The translations under genes and the position numbers were made by a program. DNA of 64,000 nt, from positions 20,303 through 84,302 of the forward strand of contig JAKEET010000013.1 in NCBI GenBank assembly GCA_022616435.1, written 5' to 3'. Positions 15,765-24,133 of this stretch are shown here, one piece after another; position 1 is the first letter of the stretch; each line of letters starts with the position of its first letter. The notes beneath the pieces are model-generated. The model did no database searches, was not told where the DNA came from, and saw nothing but the letters and a program-made list of their open reading frames with translations. The stretch is from Gemmataceae bacterium (GTDB lineage Bacteria > Planctomycetota > Planctomycetia > Gemmatales > Gemmataceae).

Positions 15765-18137
15765 ATGACCATCCAATCGCGCCGCTGGTTCCTCATCGCG
15801 CTCACGGCAGTCTTCGTGCTGTCGCTGCCGGCGCTTATCCTCTGCTTCATGGCCTTGACCGGCACGGACGCCGACTTCAACGAATGGCTGCAGCAGAACT
15901 TCAAGGTCACGTTTTCGCTGGTGTTGCCGCCGCTGCCGACGATCCTGCTGCTGTTGATCCCGCCGCTGATCATCCTGCTCTACTTCCTCAAGCTCAAGCG
16001 CAAGCCGATGCAGGTGCCGAGCACGTTCTTGTGGAAGAAGGCGATCGAGGACCTGCACGTCAACAGCCTGTTCCAGTGGCTGCGGCAGAACATCCTGCTC
16101 CTCCTGCAACTGTTGCTGTTCGTCGCCTTCCTGTACTCGCTGCTCGGCTTCCGCTATCACGGCACGAGCACGCGGGCCAACCACTACATCCTGCTGATCG
16201 ACAATTCGGCGAGCATGTCGGCGACCGATGTGTCGCCGAGCCGGCTCGACTGGGCCAAGCAAGAGGCCCTGCGCGAAATCGACCACGCCGGCGACCGCGA
16301 CGTGGGCATGGTGATCGTCTTCAACTCCAAGGCGACCACCTTGCAGGGCTACACGAACAACCGCGCCAAGCTGCGCGACGCCGTGCGGAGCATCGAGCCG
16401 ACGCAGCGGACCACGCGCATACAAGAGGCCCTGAGCCTGGCCGAAAGCCTGGCCAACCCGGTGCGGACCACCGAGGCCCAGGTCATGCGGCCGCCGGACG
16501 AGATCGAGGGCGCCGAGCGCGAGGTGCTTCCGCCCGAAGGGATCAAGGCACGGGTGCACCTGTTTTCGGACGGCCGGTTCGCCCCGGTCTCGGACTCGGT
16601 GCTGGCAAACCTGGGCTCGCGCGAAGTCGGCTTCGCGACGGCGCTGGGCAACCTGAACCTGCACTATCATCCGGCGGGCAAGCCGGGGGTCGAGCACGCG
16701 AACAACCTCGGCATCGTCATGCTCAACGCGCTGCGCTACAACCCGGGCGACGCCAAGCTCGCCAACCTCGACGTGGCCCGCCTGCAAATCCTGGTGCGGG
16801 TCGCCAACTACCGCCCGCGGCCGGCCCAGGCCAAGCTGCGGCTCGACGTGCTGCAGAACGGCAAGCTCATCCATCCCGAGCAGAAGCTGCTGCAACTCCC
16901 CAAGCGCACGTTCAGCCAACGCAAGACGCTGGAGGACGGCAGCGAGGTGGAAGAGAAGGACGAGCCCGGCGAAACGACCGTGACGTTCCTGCTCCCCGCG
17001 TTCGATCTGCGCGGCAGCCTGGTCCTGCACGCGTATCTGGAGAACGCCAACGACGACTTCGACACCGACGACGCGGCCTGGCTGGCCATCGGCGCCGTCC
17101 GCAAAGCCAAGATCCTGATCGTCGGCCCGCCGAACGCCATCCTCGAGGCCTTCTTTGAGCAGGAGGCGGCCGAGCGGCTGGCGACGGTCGAGCGTCTCAG
17201 CGCCGCCGACCTGACCAAGGACGCGTACCTCAAGCGGGCCCGCTCCGGCGACGTCGACCTGGTCATCTTCGACCGCTGCCGTCCCGAACCAGAGAGCGAC
17301 ATGCCCCAGGCGAACACGCTGTTCATCGACGACGTCCCGCCGCCGTGGCGGCGCGGCACGGAGCCGGTCAAGAACCCGTTCCTGCTCGTGAGCAAGAAGG
17401 ACCATCCGCTCTTGCGCTGGATCACGACCCTGTACGACGTCGGCATCGCCGAGGCGTTCCTGTTCCATCCGGAGAAGAGCCTCGATCCGAAGCTGAAGCC
17501 GGACTTCGACCTGCCCGAAGGCGATCCGAAACGGCGCACGCTGCCGCCGCTGACGCGCATCCTCGAAGCCGGCGGCGGCGTGCCCATGATGCTGGCCATC
17601 CAGCGCGGCTCGTACACCGACGTGGTCCTGACGTTTCCGTTCGTCAACCGCGAGATTCCCGCCCAGGTGGCGACCAATTGGTACCGCGAGCCCAGTTTGC
17701 CGCTGTTCTTTCGCAATGTCCTGTATATGCTTGGCAACGTGGACGATGCGGTGCGCGTGCTGTCCGCCCAGCCTGGCGAGCCGATGATCCTGCGGCCCGA
17801 AGCCGGCATCCAGAAGCTCACCATCCACCCCCCGGGAGGCTCGCGGACGACGCTCGAGCGCGGTCCGCGGCCGGAGTTCACCCACGCCGACACGGACAAG
17901 ATCGGCGTGTACAAGGTCGAGCGCGACGACGGCGCGACGCGCTGGTTCACCGTCAACCTGCTCGACAGCGGCGAAAGCAACATCCAGCCCAGGGACGAGA
18001 TCGCCATCGGCAGCGAGCGCGTGGCGGCCGGCGAAGAACGGCCGCAGCCGCGCGACTTGTGGAAATGGATTCTGGTCGCGGCGGTACTGTTGTTGCTGGT
18101 GGAATGGCAAGTGTATAATCGCCGCGTCGCGGTGTGA
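15765..18137 (+). CDS. BatA-type membrane protein with VWA domain
   Basis: 790 residues. Two N-terminal membrane helices flank the aerotolerance-regulator (BatA) N-terminal region: PPLIILLYFLKLKRKPMQVP, then FLWKKAIEDLHVNSLFQWLR and a further hydrophobic helix. A VWA domain follows near 145-300 with the MIDAS motif DNSASMSATD, then a long periplasmic region, and a last helix just before the C-terminus (WILVAAVLLLLVEWQVY). The topology fits an envelope protein exposing its VWA domain. It is cotranscribed with the DUF58 gene (25-base gap). Partners and substrate are not known. Confidence 0.87.
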   Translation: MTIQSRRWFLIALTAVFVLSLPALILCFMALTGTDADFNEWLQQNFKVTFSLVLPPLPTILLLLIPPLIILLYFLKLKRKPMQVPSTFLWKKAIEDLHVNSLFQWLRQNILLLLQLLLFVAFLYSLLGFRYHGTSTRANHYILLIDNSASMSATDVSPSRLDWAKQEALREIDHAGDRDVGMVIVFNSKATTLQGYTNNRAKLRDAVRSIEPTQRTTRIQEALSLAESLANPVRTTEAQVMRPPDEIEGAEREVLPPEGIKARVHLFSDGRFAPVSDSVLANLGSREVGFATALGNLNLHYHPAGKPGVEHANNLGIVMLNALRYNPGDAKLANLDVARLQILVRVANYRPRPAQAKLRLDVLQNGKLIHPEQKLLQLPKRTFSQRKTLEDGSEVEEKDEPGETTVTFLLPAFDLRGSLVLHAYLENANDDFDTDDAAWLAIGAVRKAKILIVGPPNAILEAFFEQEAAERLATVERLSAADLTKDAYLKRARSGDVDLVIFDRCRPEPESDMPQANTLFIDDVPPPWRRGTEPVKNPFLLVSKKDHPLLRWITTLYDVGIAEAFLFHPEKSLDPKLKPDFDLPEGDPKRRTLPPLTRILEAGGGVPMMLAIQRGSYTDVVLTFPFVNREIPAQVATNWYREPSLPLFFRNVLYMLGNVDDAVRVLSAQPGEPMILRPEAGIQKLTIHPPGGSRTTLERGPRPEFTHADTDKIGVYKVERDDGATRWFTVNLLDSGESNIQPRDEIAIGSERVAAGEERPQPRDLWKWILVAAVLLLLVEWQVYNRRVAV

Positions 18138-18181
18138 TACGCCGTCCAACAACGTGCCTGTCCGAAAGGGTCAGGCGCTGG

Positions 18182-18213
18182 ACGGCCGCCAACGCGAAGC
18201 CGCCAGCGGCCGT
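18182..18213. terminator. Possible hairpin after the BatA gene
   Basis: An 8-bp GC-rich stem (ACGGCCGC/GCGGCCGT) with a 16-base loop lies 44 bases beyond the stop. There is no T run, so it may be either a weak terminator or another dispersed palindrome. Confidence 0.35.
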
Positions 18214-18284
18214 GTGTGATAGCTTCCGATTTCCGACAACGTTGACAAGTCGTTGACGCGGCGGAAATCCTCGTGAGAGTCCGT

Positions 18285-19034
18285 ATGAATGGGCCATCCT
18301 CTCTCCAGGACGATCCAACCACCAACCCAATCCGGAAACGTCGCGGCCTGCGGGCCGCGCTCGAATCCAAGAAGCCGCAGCGGCAGCCGTTCGACGAGTA
18401 TCGCCGCTTCGTGAAGGATCACTACGACGGCTTCGCGGGCAAGCTGACGCACGTGACCGGGATCATCACGCTGCACGCCGTCCTGGCCGGCCGCGTCTTC
18501 CGCCCCGAGGCGTTCGACGTCCGCGGCGCCAAGCGCATCCTCGACGCCGGCTGCGGCAACGGCCGGCACACCCGCAACATCCTTCGCTGGGCGGATCGCG
18601 ACGCGTTCATCACCGCCTTTGACCTGTCGCAGAGCATGCTGCGGCGCGCGCGGCGGCAACTGAAGAACAACCCGCGCGTCAGTCACCTCGCCGCCGACGT
18701 GACCCGGCTCCCCTACGCCGACGCCGCCTTCGATTGCGTCGTGTGCTGCTGGATGCTCGAGCATCTCCCCGACCCGGCGCCCGGCCTGCGCGAGCTGGCA
18801 CGCGTGCTGCAACCGGGCGGCAAGTTGCTGCTCATGGTCACCGAGGACACCGTCACCGGCGCCGTCTGCAGCCGGGTGTGGCATTGCCGGACGTACAACC
18901 GCCAGGAGCTGATGCGCGTCTGCGAGGAGTGCGGCCTGGAGTGGCATCGCCCCCTGTACTTCACGGGCATCCATCGAGTCTTCAAGCTGGGCGGGATCAT
19001 CGTGGAACTGGTGAAGAAGGGTCCGGTCTCTTGA
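18285..19034 (+). CDS. SAM-dependent class I methyltransferase
   Basis: About 249 residues; ATG 18285 follows GAGAGTCCGT, and GTG 18273 is a possible earlier start. The Rossmann SAM-binding motif I is clear (RILDAGCGNGRHTRNIL), with motif II (ITAFDLSQSMLRRARRQL) and motif IV/post-I (AADVTRLPYADAAFDCVVCC); motif V LREL-ARVLQPGGKLLLMV follows. The Methyltransf_11 type is soluble and the substrate unknown. The C-terminal part is basic and ends with a hydrophobic helix (FKLGGIIVELVKKGPVS). The small membrane-protein gene follows 62 bases downstream. Confidence 0.87.
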   Translation: MNGPSSLQDDPTTNPIRKRRGLRAALESKKPQRQPFDEYRRFVKDHYDGFAGKLTHVTGIITLHAVLAGRVFRPEAFDVRGAKRILDAGCGNGRHTRNILRWADRDAFITAFDLSQSMLRRARRQLKNNPRVSHLAADVTRLPYADAAFDCVVCCWMLEHLPDPAPGLRELARVLQPGGKLLLMVTEDTVTGAVCSRVWHCRTYNRQELMRVCEECGLEWHRPLYFTGIHRVFKLGGIIVELVKKGPVS

Positions 19035-19096
19035 AGGGCGAGCGGCGCGGCGTAAGCCCGACGTGTCAGCTTCACACGACAGCAAGGGTCCATGTC

Positions 19097-19372
19097 ATGC
19101 GGTTCTGGCTGCGCGAGATCGCCGGTTGGCTGCTGGTCGGCCTCGGCCTGTTCCTGTTCTACATCGTGCTGGCGATCACGTTGACCGACCGGCCGTGGCT
19201 GATCACGGCCGGGCCGCTGACGCTGATCGGCATCATCGTGTTCCGCGGCGGCATCCATCTGTTGAAGGTGGCGGTGGCGGCCCGGATTTGCATGAAGGCG
19301 CCGGTGATGGCAGCGCGAACGCCGGCGCCCCTCGATCAACCCAAGGGCAATTCGCAGCCGCTGGAATGGTAG
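19097..19372 (+). CDS. Small two-helix membrane protein
   Basis: 91 residues from ATG 19097, with AAGGGT upstream. Two hydrophobic segments (EIAGWLLVGLGLFLFYIVLA and LITAGPLTLIGIIVFRGG) are followed by a short amphipathic helix and a Pro-rich tail. It resembles the many short planctomycete proteins of unknown role. It is probably cotranscribed with the methyltransferase. Confidence 0.65.
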   Translation: MRFWLREIAGWLLVGLGLFLFYIVLAITLTDRPWLITAGPLTLIGIIVFRGGIHLLKVAVAARICMKAPVMAARTPAPLDQPKGNSQPLEW

Positions 19373-19403
19373 GATCGATTTCCAATCTGCACCAACCACT
19401 ACC

Positions 19404-19880
19404 TTACGGCACTTTCTCCTTCACCGTCGCCGGGAACAGGCAACTGCCGCGGTCGTTGCACGCCTGGAAGCGGACGCTCACTTCGAGCGGGCCGGTGTCG
19501 CCCTCGGCGCGTTGCACCGTCGCCTTGATCGTCACCTTCCCCGCGTAGGTGCCGTACTTGCCCAGCACCTTGTCGTCGATGACGTGCGCCTTGGGATAGT
19601 CGATCTTCACCGACGCCGGCTTGGTCTTGCCCCTCACGGTGACCACGGTCTGGGCGGCCGCGAGGTCCTCGTTGCCGACCGGGTTGCTGTAGATGTGCCA
19701 GCCCTTGTTGACGTCCAGGTGAATCGTGATCACCTGCTTGCCGGCGTCGGGCTTGGCGGCCGCGATCTTGACGTTGACTTCGGCGTCCGACTTCTTGCCG
19801 GCGCCGTGAACCGGAATGAGGACCATGCCGAGCGCCACGAGGGCCAGGCCGAGCCAGATTCGCGGGGAGCGCGCTGTCAT
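19404..19880 (-). CDS. Secreted DsbD N-terminal-like domain protein
   Basis: 158 residues. ATG 19880 follows GAAGGAGATTCATC. A signal peptide (IWLGLALVALGMVLIPVHGA) leads to a ~125-residue beta-sandwich of the DsbD alpha/DsbC-interaction type: HLDVNKGWHIYSNPVGNEDL, KTKPASVKIDYPKAHVIDDK and the end motif FQACNDRGSCLFPA. The Cys pair in CNDRGSC corresponds to the active Cys region of DsbD-N, although the spacing is longer than the usual CxDxxC. The membrane and thioredoxin domains of full DsbD are absent, so it would work as a stand-alone periplasmic domain. It is convergent with the upstream membrane gene. Confidence 0.8.
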   Translation of the reverse strand: MTARSPRIWLGLALVALGMVLIPVHGAGKKSDAEVNVKIAAAKPDAGKQVITIHLDVNKGWHIYSNPVGNEDLAAAQTVVTVRGKTKPASVKIDYPKAHVIDDKVLGKYGTYAGKVTIKATVQRAEGDTGPLEVSVRFQACNDRGSCLFPATVKEKVP

Positions 19881-19994
19881 GATGAATCTCCTTCGAGCCT
19901 CAAGATTGGTTCGCCTCCACAGCGTACACATCTCGCGGAAATGACGCAAGGCGAGGGCTCACGGCGTCGCGGAGCGCTGCGACCCGCGGTCCGG

Positions 19995-20741
19995 TCAAAC
20001 CGGCGCTGCCTCGAGCACGCGCTTCCAGCGCTTGGGCATTTCGACAAAGGCGGCGGTGTACGTCGCCTCCAACGGGACCGAAACCGCTTCGTCCGGCGCC
20101 AGGAACAGGGGCATCTCGCTCAAGAGCTCGCCGACCGCGGCATGCACCACATACGCCCGGATGCTGAGGCCGGCTTCATAGGAAGCCAGGGTCAACGGCT
20201 TTGCCGGCGGCATCGTGTATTCCTCATCGGCGATCTCCTGCCAAATCTCGTTGTGGATGCCCTGAGGGTCGCGGCGTCCCGGCGGATGCAGATCAACCAT
20301 GAGCAAGTGAATGTGCTGGTCGAGCAACTCCGCCGCCTTGTCTACGAAGGCGCGGATGGCGTGGTGGCTCGCCTTGTTGCCCGGAGAGACGATTTCAACC
20401 ATCGCCACGATCCGGTCGCCCGGCACTTGGCGCACCGTGACCGACTTCTGCTTGCGGCGGTAGAAGGCCATGTCCGTTTCGGCAATGGGCCGCAGCTTGG
20501 GGGGCGCCAGCACGACCCCATTCGAAGGTCCATTCGACGGTTGGTCCTCGGCATCGTCGTTGGTGAGGCGCTCCAGCGTCAGCACATCGGGATTGCGCCC
20601 GGACGCGTGCTGTTCCGGAAGGGCGTAATAGTCCGAAGGCAGCAGGCCGTGATTCAGCGCGCGGGCGATCTCGGTGATCCAATCGTGGTGCAGCGCGTGA
20701 AAGATGCCCGCCTTCACGCGCGTCCAATCATGAATCGGCAT
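19995..20741 (-). CDS. DUF4058 family protein
   Basis: 248 residues from ATG 20741 with GGAGAACGGCC upstream. It opens MPIHDWTRVKAGIFHALHHD, the hallmark start of this planctomycete/cyanobacterial family, and contains VAMVEIVSPGNKASHHAIRA, LLMVDLHPPGRRDP and a C-terminal RWKRVLE. The family is related in shape to Uma2-like PD-(D/E)xK proteins; the VEIVSPGNK stretch would be the acidic/Lys part of such a core, but nuclease activity is only a guess. It stands alone, 50 bases downstream of the oxidoreductase gene. Confidence 0.82.
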   Translation of the reverse strand: MPIHDWTRVKAGIFHALHHDWITEIARALNHGLLPSDYYALPEQHASGRNPDVLTLERLTNDDAEDQPSNGPSNGVVLAPPKLRPIAETDMAFYRRKQKSVTVRQVPGDRIVAMVEIVSPGNKASHHAIRAFVDKAAELLDQHIHLLMVDLHPPGRRDPQGIHNEIWQEIADEEYTMPPAKPLTLASYEAGLSIRAYVVHAAVGELLSEMPLFLAPDEAVSVPLEATYTAAFVEMPKRWKRVLEAAPV

Positions 20742-20791
20742 GGCCGTTCTCCATTCAGCTCGCGTCAACGCCCCTTCCGCCGATTGTATCA

Positions 20792-22126
20792 TCACCCGCT
20801 CAACCCGCGCACCTCCCACCCCTTGCGATACGTCCGCCGGATCAAGCGGTTCGCATCCGGCGTGTTGCGGAAGACGAGCTTGGCGGAATCCCATTCCAGC
20901 GTCGTCTTCGGGAAATGGGTGGCCACGCCGCCCAGGAGCACCGCTTCCGTCAGCGGGCCGGAGTAGTCGAAGCCCGCGCTCGTTCGGCCTTCGCCGAGGA
21001 TGGCGTTCACGAACTGATGGTAGTGGTTGGCCGCTTGCACGTCCGGCATCCGGAAATCGCGAAACTCGCGCTCGGGCAGCAGCACCGGCCGGGCGACGTG
21101 CGGGATCAGCATCACGCCCTTCGTGCCTTGCAGGATGGAGCCCTGGCCCGGCAGCTTGTGCGGCGCGATCAGGGCCTGCGCCTCTTGCGGCGGCCGCTGG
21201 TCGCCGTCGTACCAGGTGACGCGGACAGTGTCGCCGGCCGTGTAGCGCGTGCCGGGAAACACGTAGTGGATGATGGCGTCGTTGGCCCAGTTGTGCCGCC
21301 CGGGCGGCGGACCTTCCGAACGCACCGAGATCGGCGCCGTCAAGGCGAGGGCCGCGAACACCGGGTCGTAGATGTGGCAGCCCATGTCGCCGAAGGTGCC
21401 GGTGCCGAAATCGAGGCGCTTGCGCCAGTTGCCCGGATGGTAGTAGCCGCCGCCGATGAACGATTGCTCCGGCCCGACGCCGATCCAGCCGTTCCAGTCC
21501 AGCGAGTCGGGCGCCGGGTCCTTGCGGTCGGGTCGCGGGTTCGGATCGCCCCACTTCTTGTTGCTCCAGGTGTGGACTTCACGGATGCGGCCGACGGCGC
21601 CGTCCTGCACCAGCCGCACCGCCAGCTTGTAGTCGACGGCCGAGTGGACCTGAATCCCCATCTGCGAGATCAGCTTGCGCTCCCGCGCCACCTCGGTCAG
21701 TCGGCGACATTCATACACGTCGTGCGCCAGCGGCTTCTGCACATACGCGTGCAAGCCGAGCTGCATGGCCGACATCGCGATCGGCGCGTGCATGTGGTCG
21801 GGCGTGCTGACGTTGACCGAGTCGAGGTTCTTGGCCTCCTTGTCGAGCAGTTGCCGCCAGTCCTGGTAGAAGTGGACGCGGTCGCCGAAACGCTTGCGGG
21901 CGTCGGCCTGACGGGCGGTGTCGACGTCGGCGACGGCGACCATGGTCAGGTTCGGGTGGCTGCTGAGGCTGCGGATATCGGCCCCGCCCATGCCCGCCGC
22001 CCCGAAGCTGGCATGCCGCACCCGGCGGCTGGGCGGCTGCGAGAGCAGGTTGGGGACGAACATGGGCGCCGCGATGGCGGCGGCTGCGGTTTGCTTCAGG
22101 AACGACCGGCGAGTGGAACGGGACAT
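20792..22126 (-). CDS. Tat-exported Gfo/Idh/MocA family oxidoreductase
   Basis: 444 residues. The N-terminus has a twin-arginine signal (STRRSFLKQTAAAAIAAPMF). A Rossmann-type NAD(P)-binding domain follows, with GAAGMGGADIRSL, VAVADVD and the family motif TPDHMHAPIAMSAMQLGLHA plus YVQKPLAHD (the catalytic Lys of the EKP-type motif, here QKP). A C-terminal substrate domain has GDMGCHIYDPVFAAL, carrying the conserved Gly-His. Planctomycetes have many exported members likely acting on sugars or sugar acids in the periplasm. Substrate unknown. Confidence 0.93.
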   Translation of the reverse strand: MSRSTRRSFLKQTAAAAIAAPMFVPNLLSQPPSRRVRHASFGAAGMGGADIRSLSSHPNLTMVAVADVDTARQADARKRFGDRVHFYQDWRQLLDKEAKNLDSVNVSTPDHMHAPIAMSAMQLGLHAYVQKPLAHDVYECRRLTEVARERKLISQMGIQVHSAVDYKLAVRLVQDGAVGRIREVHTWSNKKWGDPNPRPDRKDPAPDSLDWNGWIGVGPEQSFIGGGYYHPGNWRKRLDFGTGTFGDMGCHIYDPVFAALALTAPISVRSEGPPPGRHNWANDAIIHYVFPGTRYTAGDTVRVTWYDGDQRPPQEAQALIAPHKLPGQGSILQGTKGVMLIPHVARPVLLPEREFRDFRMPDVQAANHYHQFVNAILGEGRTSAGFDYSGPLTEAVLLGGVATHFPKTTLEWDSAKLVFRNTPDANRLIRRTYRKGWEVRGLSG

Positions 22127-22200
22127 TGTTGGGACTCCGGGAAGGGGTTGACGCTGTTGTATCGAAACCGACCCGACAAATGGGTGGTGTGATGGTTAGC

Positions 22201-24120
22201 TTAGAGACCCGGGCGCCTCAAGAGCACGGCCGCTGGCCGCGCGAAGTGCATCACCGGCGCGCGACCCGTGAGGTCAACGCGCGGCGGACACGGGTCCGGG
22301 CTGTACGCCGCGTCCTCGGTGGTCAGCACCGTTTCCCAAGGCTTGCCGGCGCAGGGCTGCACCGCGTCGCGTCCACCCAGATCCACCGCGCCCGAGCCGC
22401 GCAGCCGGCACACGGCCAGCAGCGTCGGCCCCGGGCCGGCCGACCGGCGCAGCAGGATCGTCCCATCATCCAGCGCCTCCACCGCGAAGCTCTCTCTTGT
22501 GGCCGACCGCAGCGCCGGCTCCGTTTGCCGAAGGCGCAGCAGCGTGCGATGGAGCCGCAGCATCGATGCATGCGGCTCGCGTTCGCACTCCGACCAATCC
22601 AGCCGGCTGGCCACGAAGGTGGACTCGGCTTGAGGGTCGGGAATCCTGGCTCGCGCCGCGGGATCCGAGAAGGCGGCGAAGTGACGGAACTCCTTGCGCC
22701 GGCCTTCGGTCACCAGCTTGCCCAGCTCGTCGTGGTGGTTCGTGAAATACAGAAACGGGCTGCTGGCCGCCCACTCTTGCCCCATGAACAAGAGCGGCGT
22801 CGCCGGCGCGCACAACAGCAGGACCACGGCCGCGCGGTAGGCCGCCAGGTCGATCTGGTGATGCAAGCGTTCGCCGAGCGCGCGGTTGCCGATCTGGTCG
22901 TGGTTTTGCAGGCAGATGACGAAGCTGCGCGGCGGCAAGCCGGCCGGATCGCTGCCGCGCGGCGCGCCCAGGTGTTCGGAGAACTGCCCACAAAAGAACC
23001 AGCCCTGGCGGAGCGTCGCCGCCAGGTCCGCGGTCGAACCGCTGAAGTCGCGGTAATATCCTTCGTGGTCGCCGGCCAGCAAGCGGCGGATCTGGTGATG
23101 AAAATCGTCGGCCCACACGGCGTCGAGGCCCCAGCCGTTCACCCCCCCTGTGTCCCCCCCTTCACAAGGGTGGGAGCTGGAGGCGGGGGACTTCACCATG
23201 TGGGCGAGATTGCGATGATCCTCCGCGATCACCAGGATGGATTTGCCCGGCACGGCGCCATGAACGCGCTCGGCCAGCTCGGCGAGGATGTGCCGCGGGC
23301 CGTCGTCGGCGATGGCGTGGGTGGCGTCGAGCCGCAGGCCGTCCACATGGTACTCGTGGACCCAGTGCAGCGCGTTCTCGATGAAGAACCGGCGCACCGG
23401 TTCGCTGTGTTCACCGTCGAAGTTGACGGCCGCGCCCCACGCGGTGTGGTGCCGCTCGGTGAAATAGTACGGACTGTAGACGCCCAGGTAGTTCCCGTCC
23501 GGGCCCAGGTGGTTGTAGACGACGTCGAGGATCACCCCGAGACCGAGGCGGTGCGCTTCATCGACCAGCCGCCGCAGGTCGTCGGGCCGGCCGTAGCAGC
23601 GGGCCGGGGCGAACAAACTGACGCCGTCGTAGCCCCAGTTCCGCTGGCCGGGGAAGTCGGCCACCGGCATCAGCTCGACAGCGGTCACGCCGAGCTGCTT
23701 CAGATACGGGAGCCGGCCTGCGACGCCCGCGAAGGTTCCCTCCGGAGTGAACGTTCCAACGTGCAGCTCGTAGATGATCAAGTCGTCGAGGCCGATGCCG
23801 CGCCAGCTCGCATCGGTCCAGTTGAACCGGGTGGGATCGATCACCTCGGACGGCCCGTGAACGCCTTCCGGTTGAAATCGCGATGCAGGATCAGGAAACG
23901 GCCCCTGGCCGTCCACCCGGTAACGATACCGATCACCCGGCCCGACGCCGGGAAGCAGGCCGCCGAAGGTTCCATCGGAGTTCTTCTGAAGCAGTTGGAC
24001 TGATTTGGCCCCGTCAGTCCGTTTCAAGATGACTTCAACCAGCCGCGCATTCAGGGCCCAGACCGAGAACTGCGCCCCATCTTTGCCCGGCCACGCGCCG
24101 TACGTCGGTTGCCATGACAT
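22201..24120 (-). CDS. treZ: Malto-oligosyltrehalose trehalohydrolase
   Basis: 639 residues. It hydrolyses malto-oligosyltrehalose to free trehalose in the TreY-TreZ pathway from glycogen/maltodextrin. An N-terminal E-set/CBM48-like domain (1-100) precedes the GH13 barrel. Catalytic residues are visible: Asp265 in VDGLRLDATHAI, Glu300 in VIAEDHRN and Asp408 in QNHDQIGN; ELHVGTFTPEGTF marks the usual barrel start. Between HRNLAHMV and GWGLDAVWADDF there is an extra Ser/Pro/Gly-rich stretch (about residues 310-328) encoded by an intergenic-type repeat. TreY is not in the window. The start is 13 bases after the gdh stop, so the two are one operon. Confidence 0.95.
   Translation of the reverse strand: MSWQPTYGAWPGKDGAQFSVWALNARLVEVILKRTDGAKSVQLLQKNSDGTFGGLLPGVGPGDRYRYRVDGQGPFPDPASRFQPEGVHGPSEVIDPTRFNWTDASWRGIGLDDLIIYELHVGTFTPEGTFAGVAGRLPYLKQLGVTAVELMPVADFPGQRNWGYDGVSLFAPARCYGRPDDLRRLVDEAHRLGLGVILDVVYNHLGPDGNYLGVYSPYYFTERHHTAWGAAVNFDGEHSEPVRRFFIENALHWVHEYHVDGLRLDATHAIADDGPRHILAELAERVHGAVPGKSILVIAEDHRNLAHMVKSPASSSHPCEGGDTGGVNGWGLDAVWADDFHHQIRRLLAGDHEGYYRDFSGSTADLAATLRQGWFFCGQFSEHLGAPRGSDPAGLPPRSFVICLQNHDQIGNRALGERLHHQIDLAAYRAAVVLLLCAPATPLLFMGQEWAASSPFLYFTNHHDELGKLVTEGRRKEFRHFAAFSDPAARARIPDPQAESTFVASRLDWSECEREPHASMLRLHRTLLRLRQTEPALRSATRESFAVEALDDGTILLRRSAGPGPTLLAVCRLRGSGAVDLGGRDAVQPCAGKPWETVLTTEDAAYSPDPCPPRVDLTGRAPVMHFARPAAVLLRRPGL
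23139..23197. repeat. Polypyrimidine/polypurine repeat unit inserted inside treZ
   Basis: The stretch runs from a C-rich arm (ACCCCCCCTGTG) to a purine-rich arm ending AGGCGGGGGAC, the composition of intergenic units seen at 40700-40756 and near 54805-54846. It is in frame and adds roughly 18 residues to a loop of the enzyme, so treZ stays open. Confidence 0.55.
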
Positions 24121-24133
24121 GTCGGCGTCCTCC

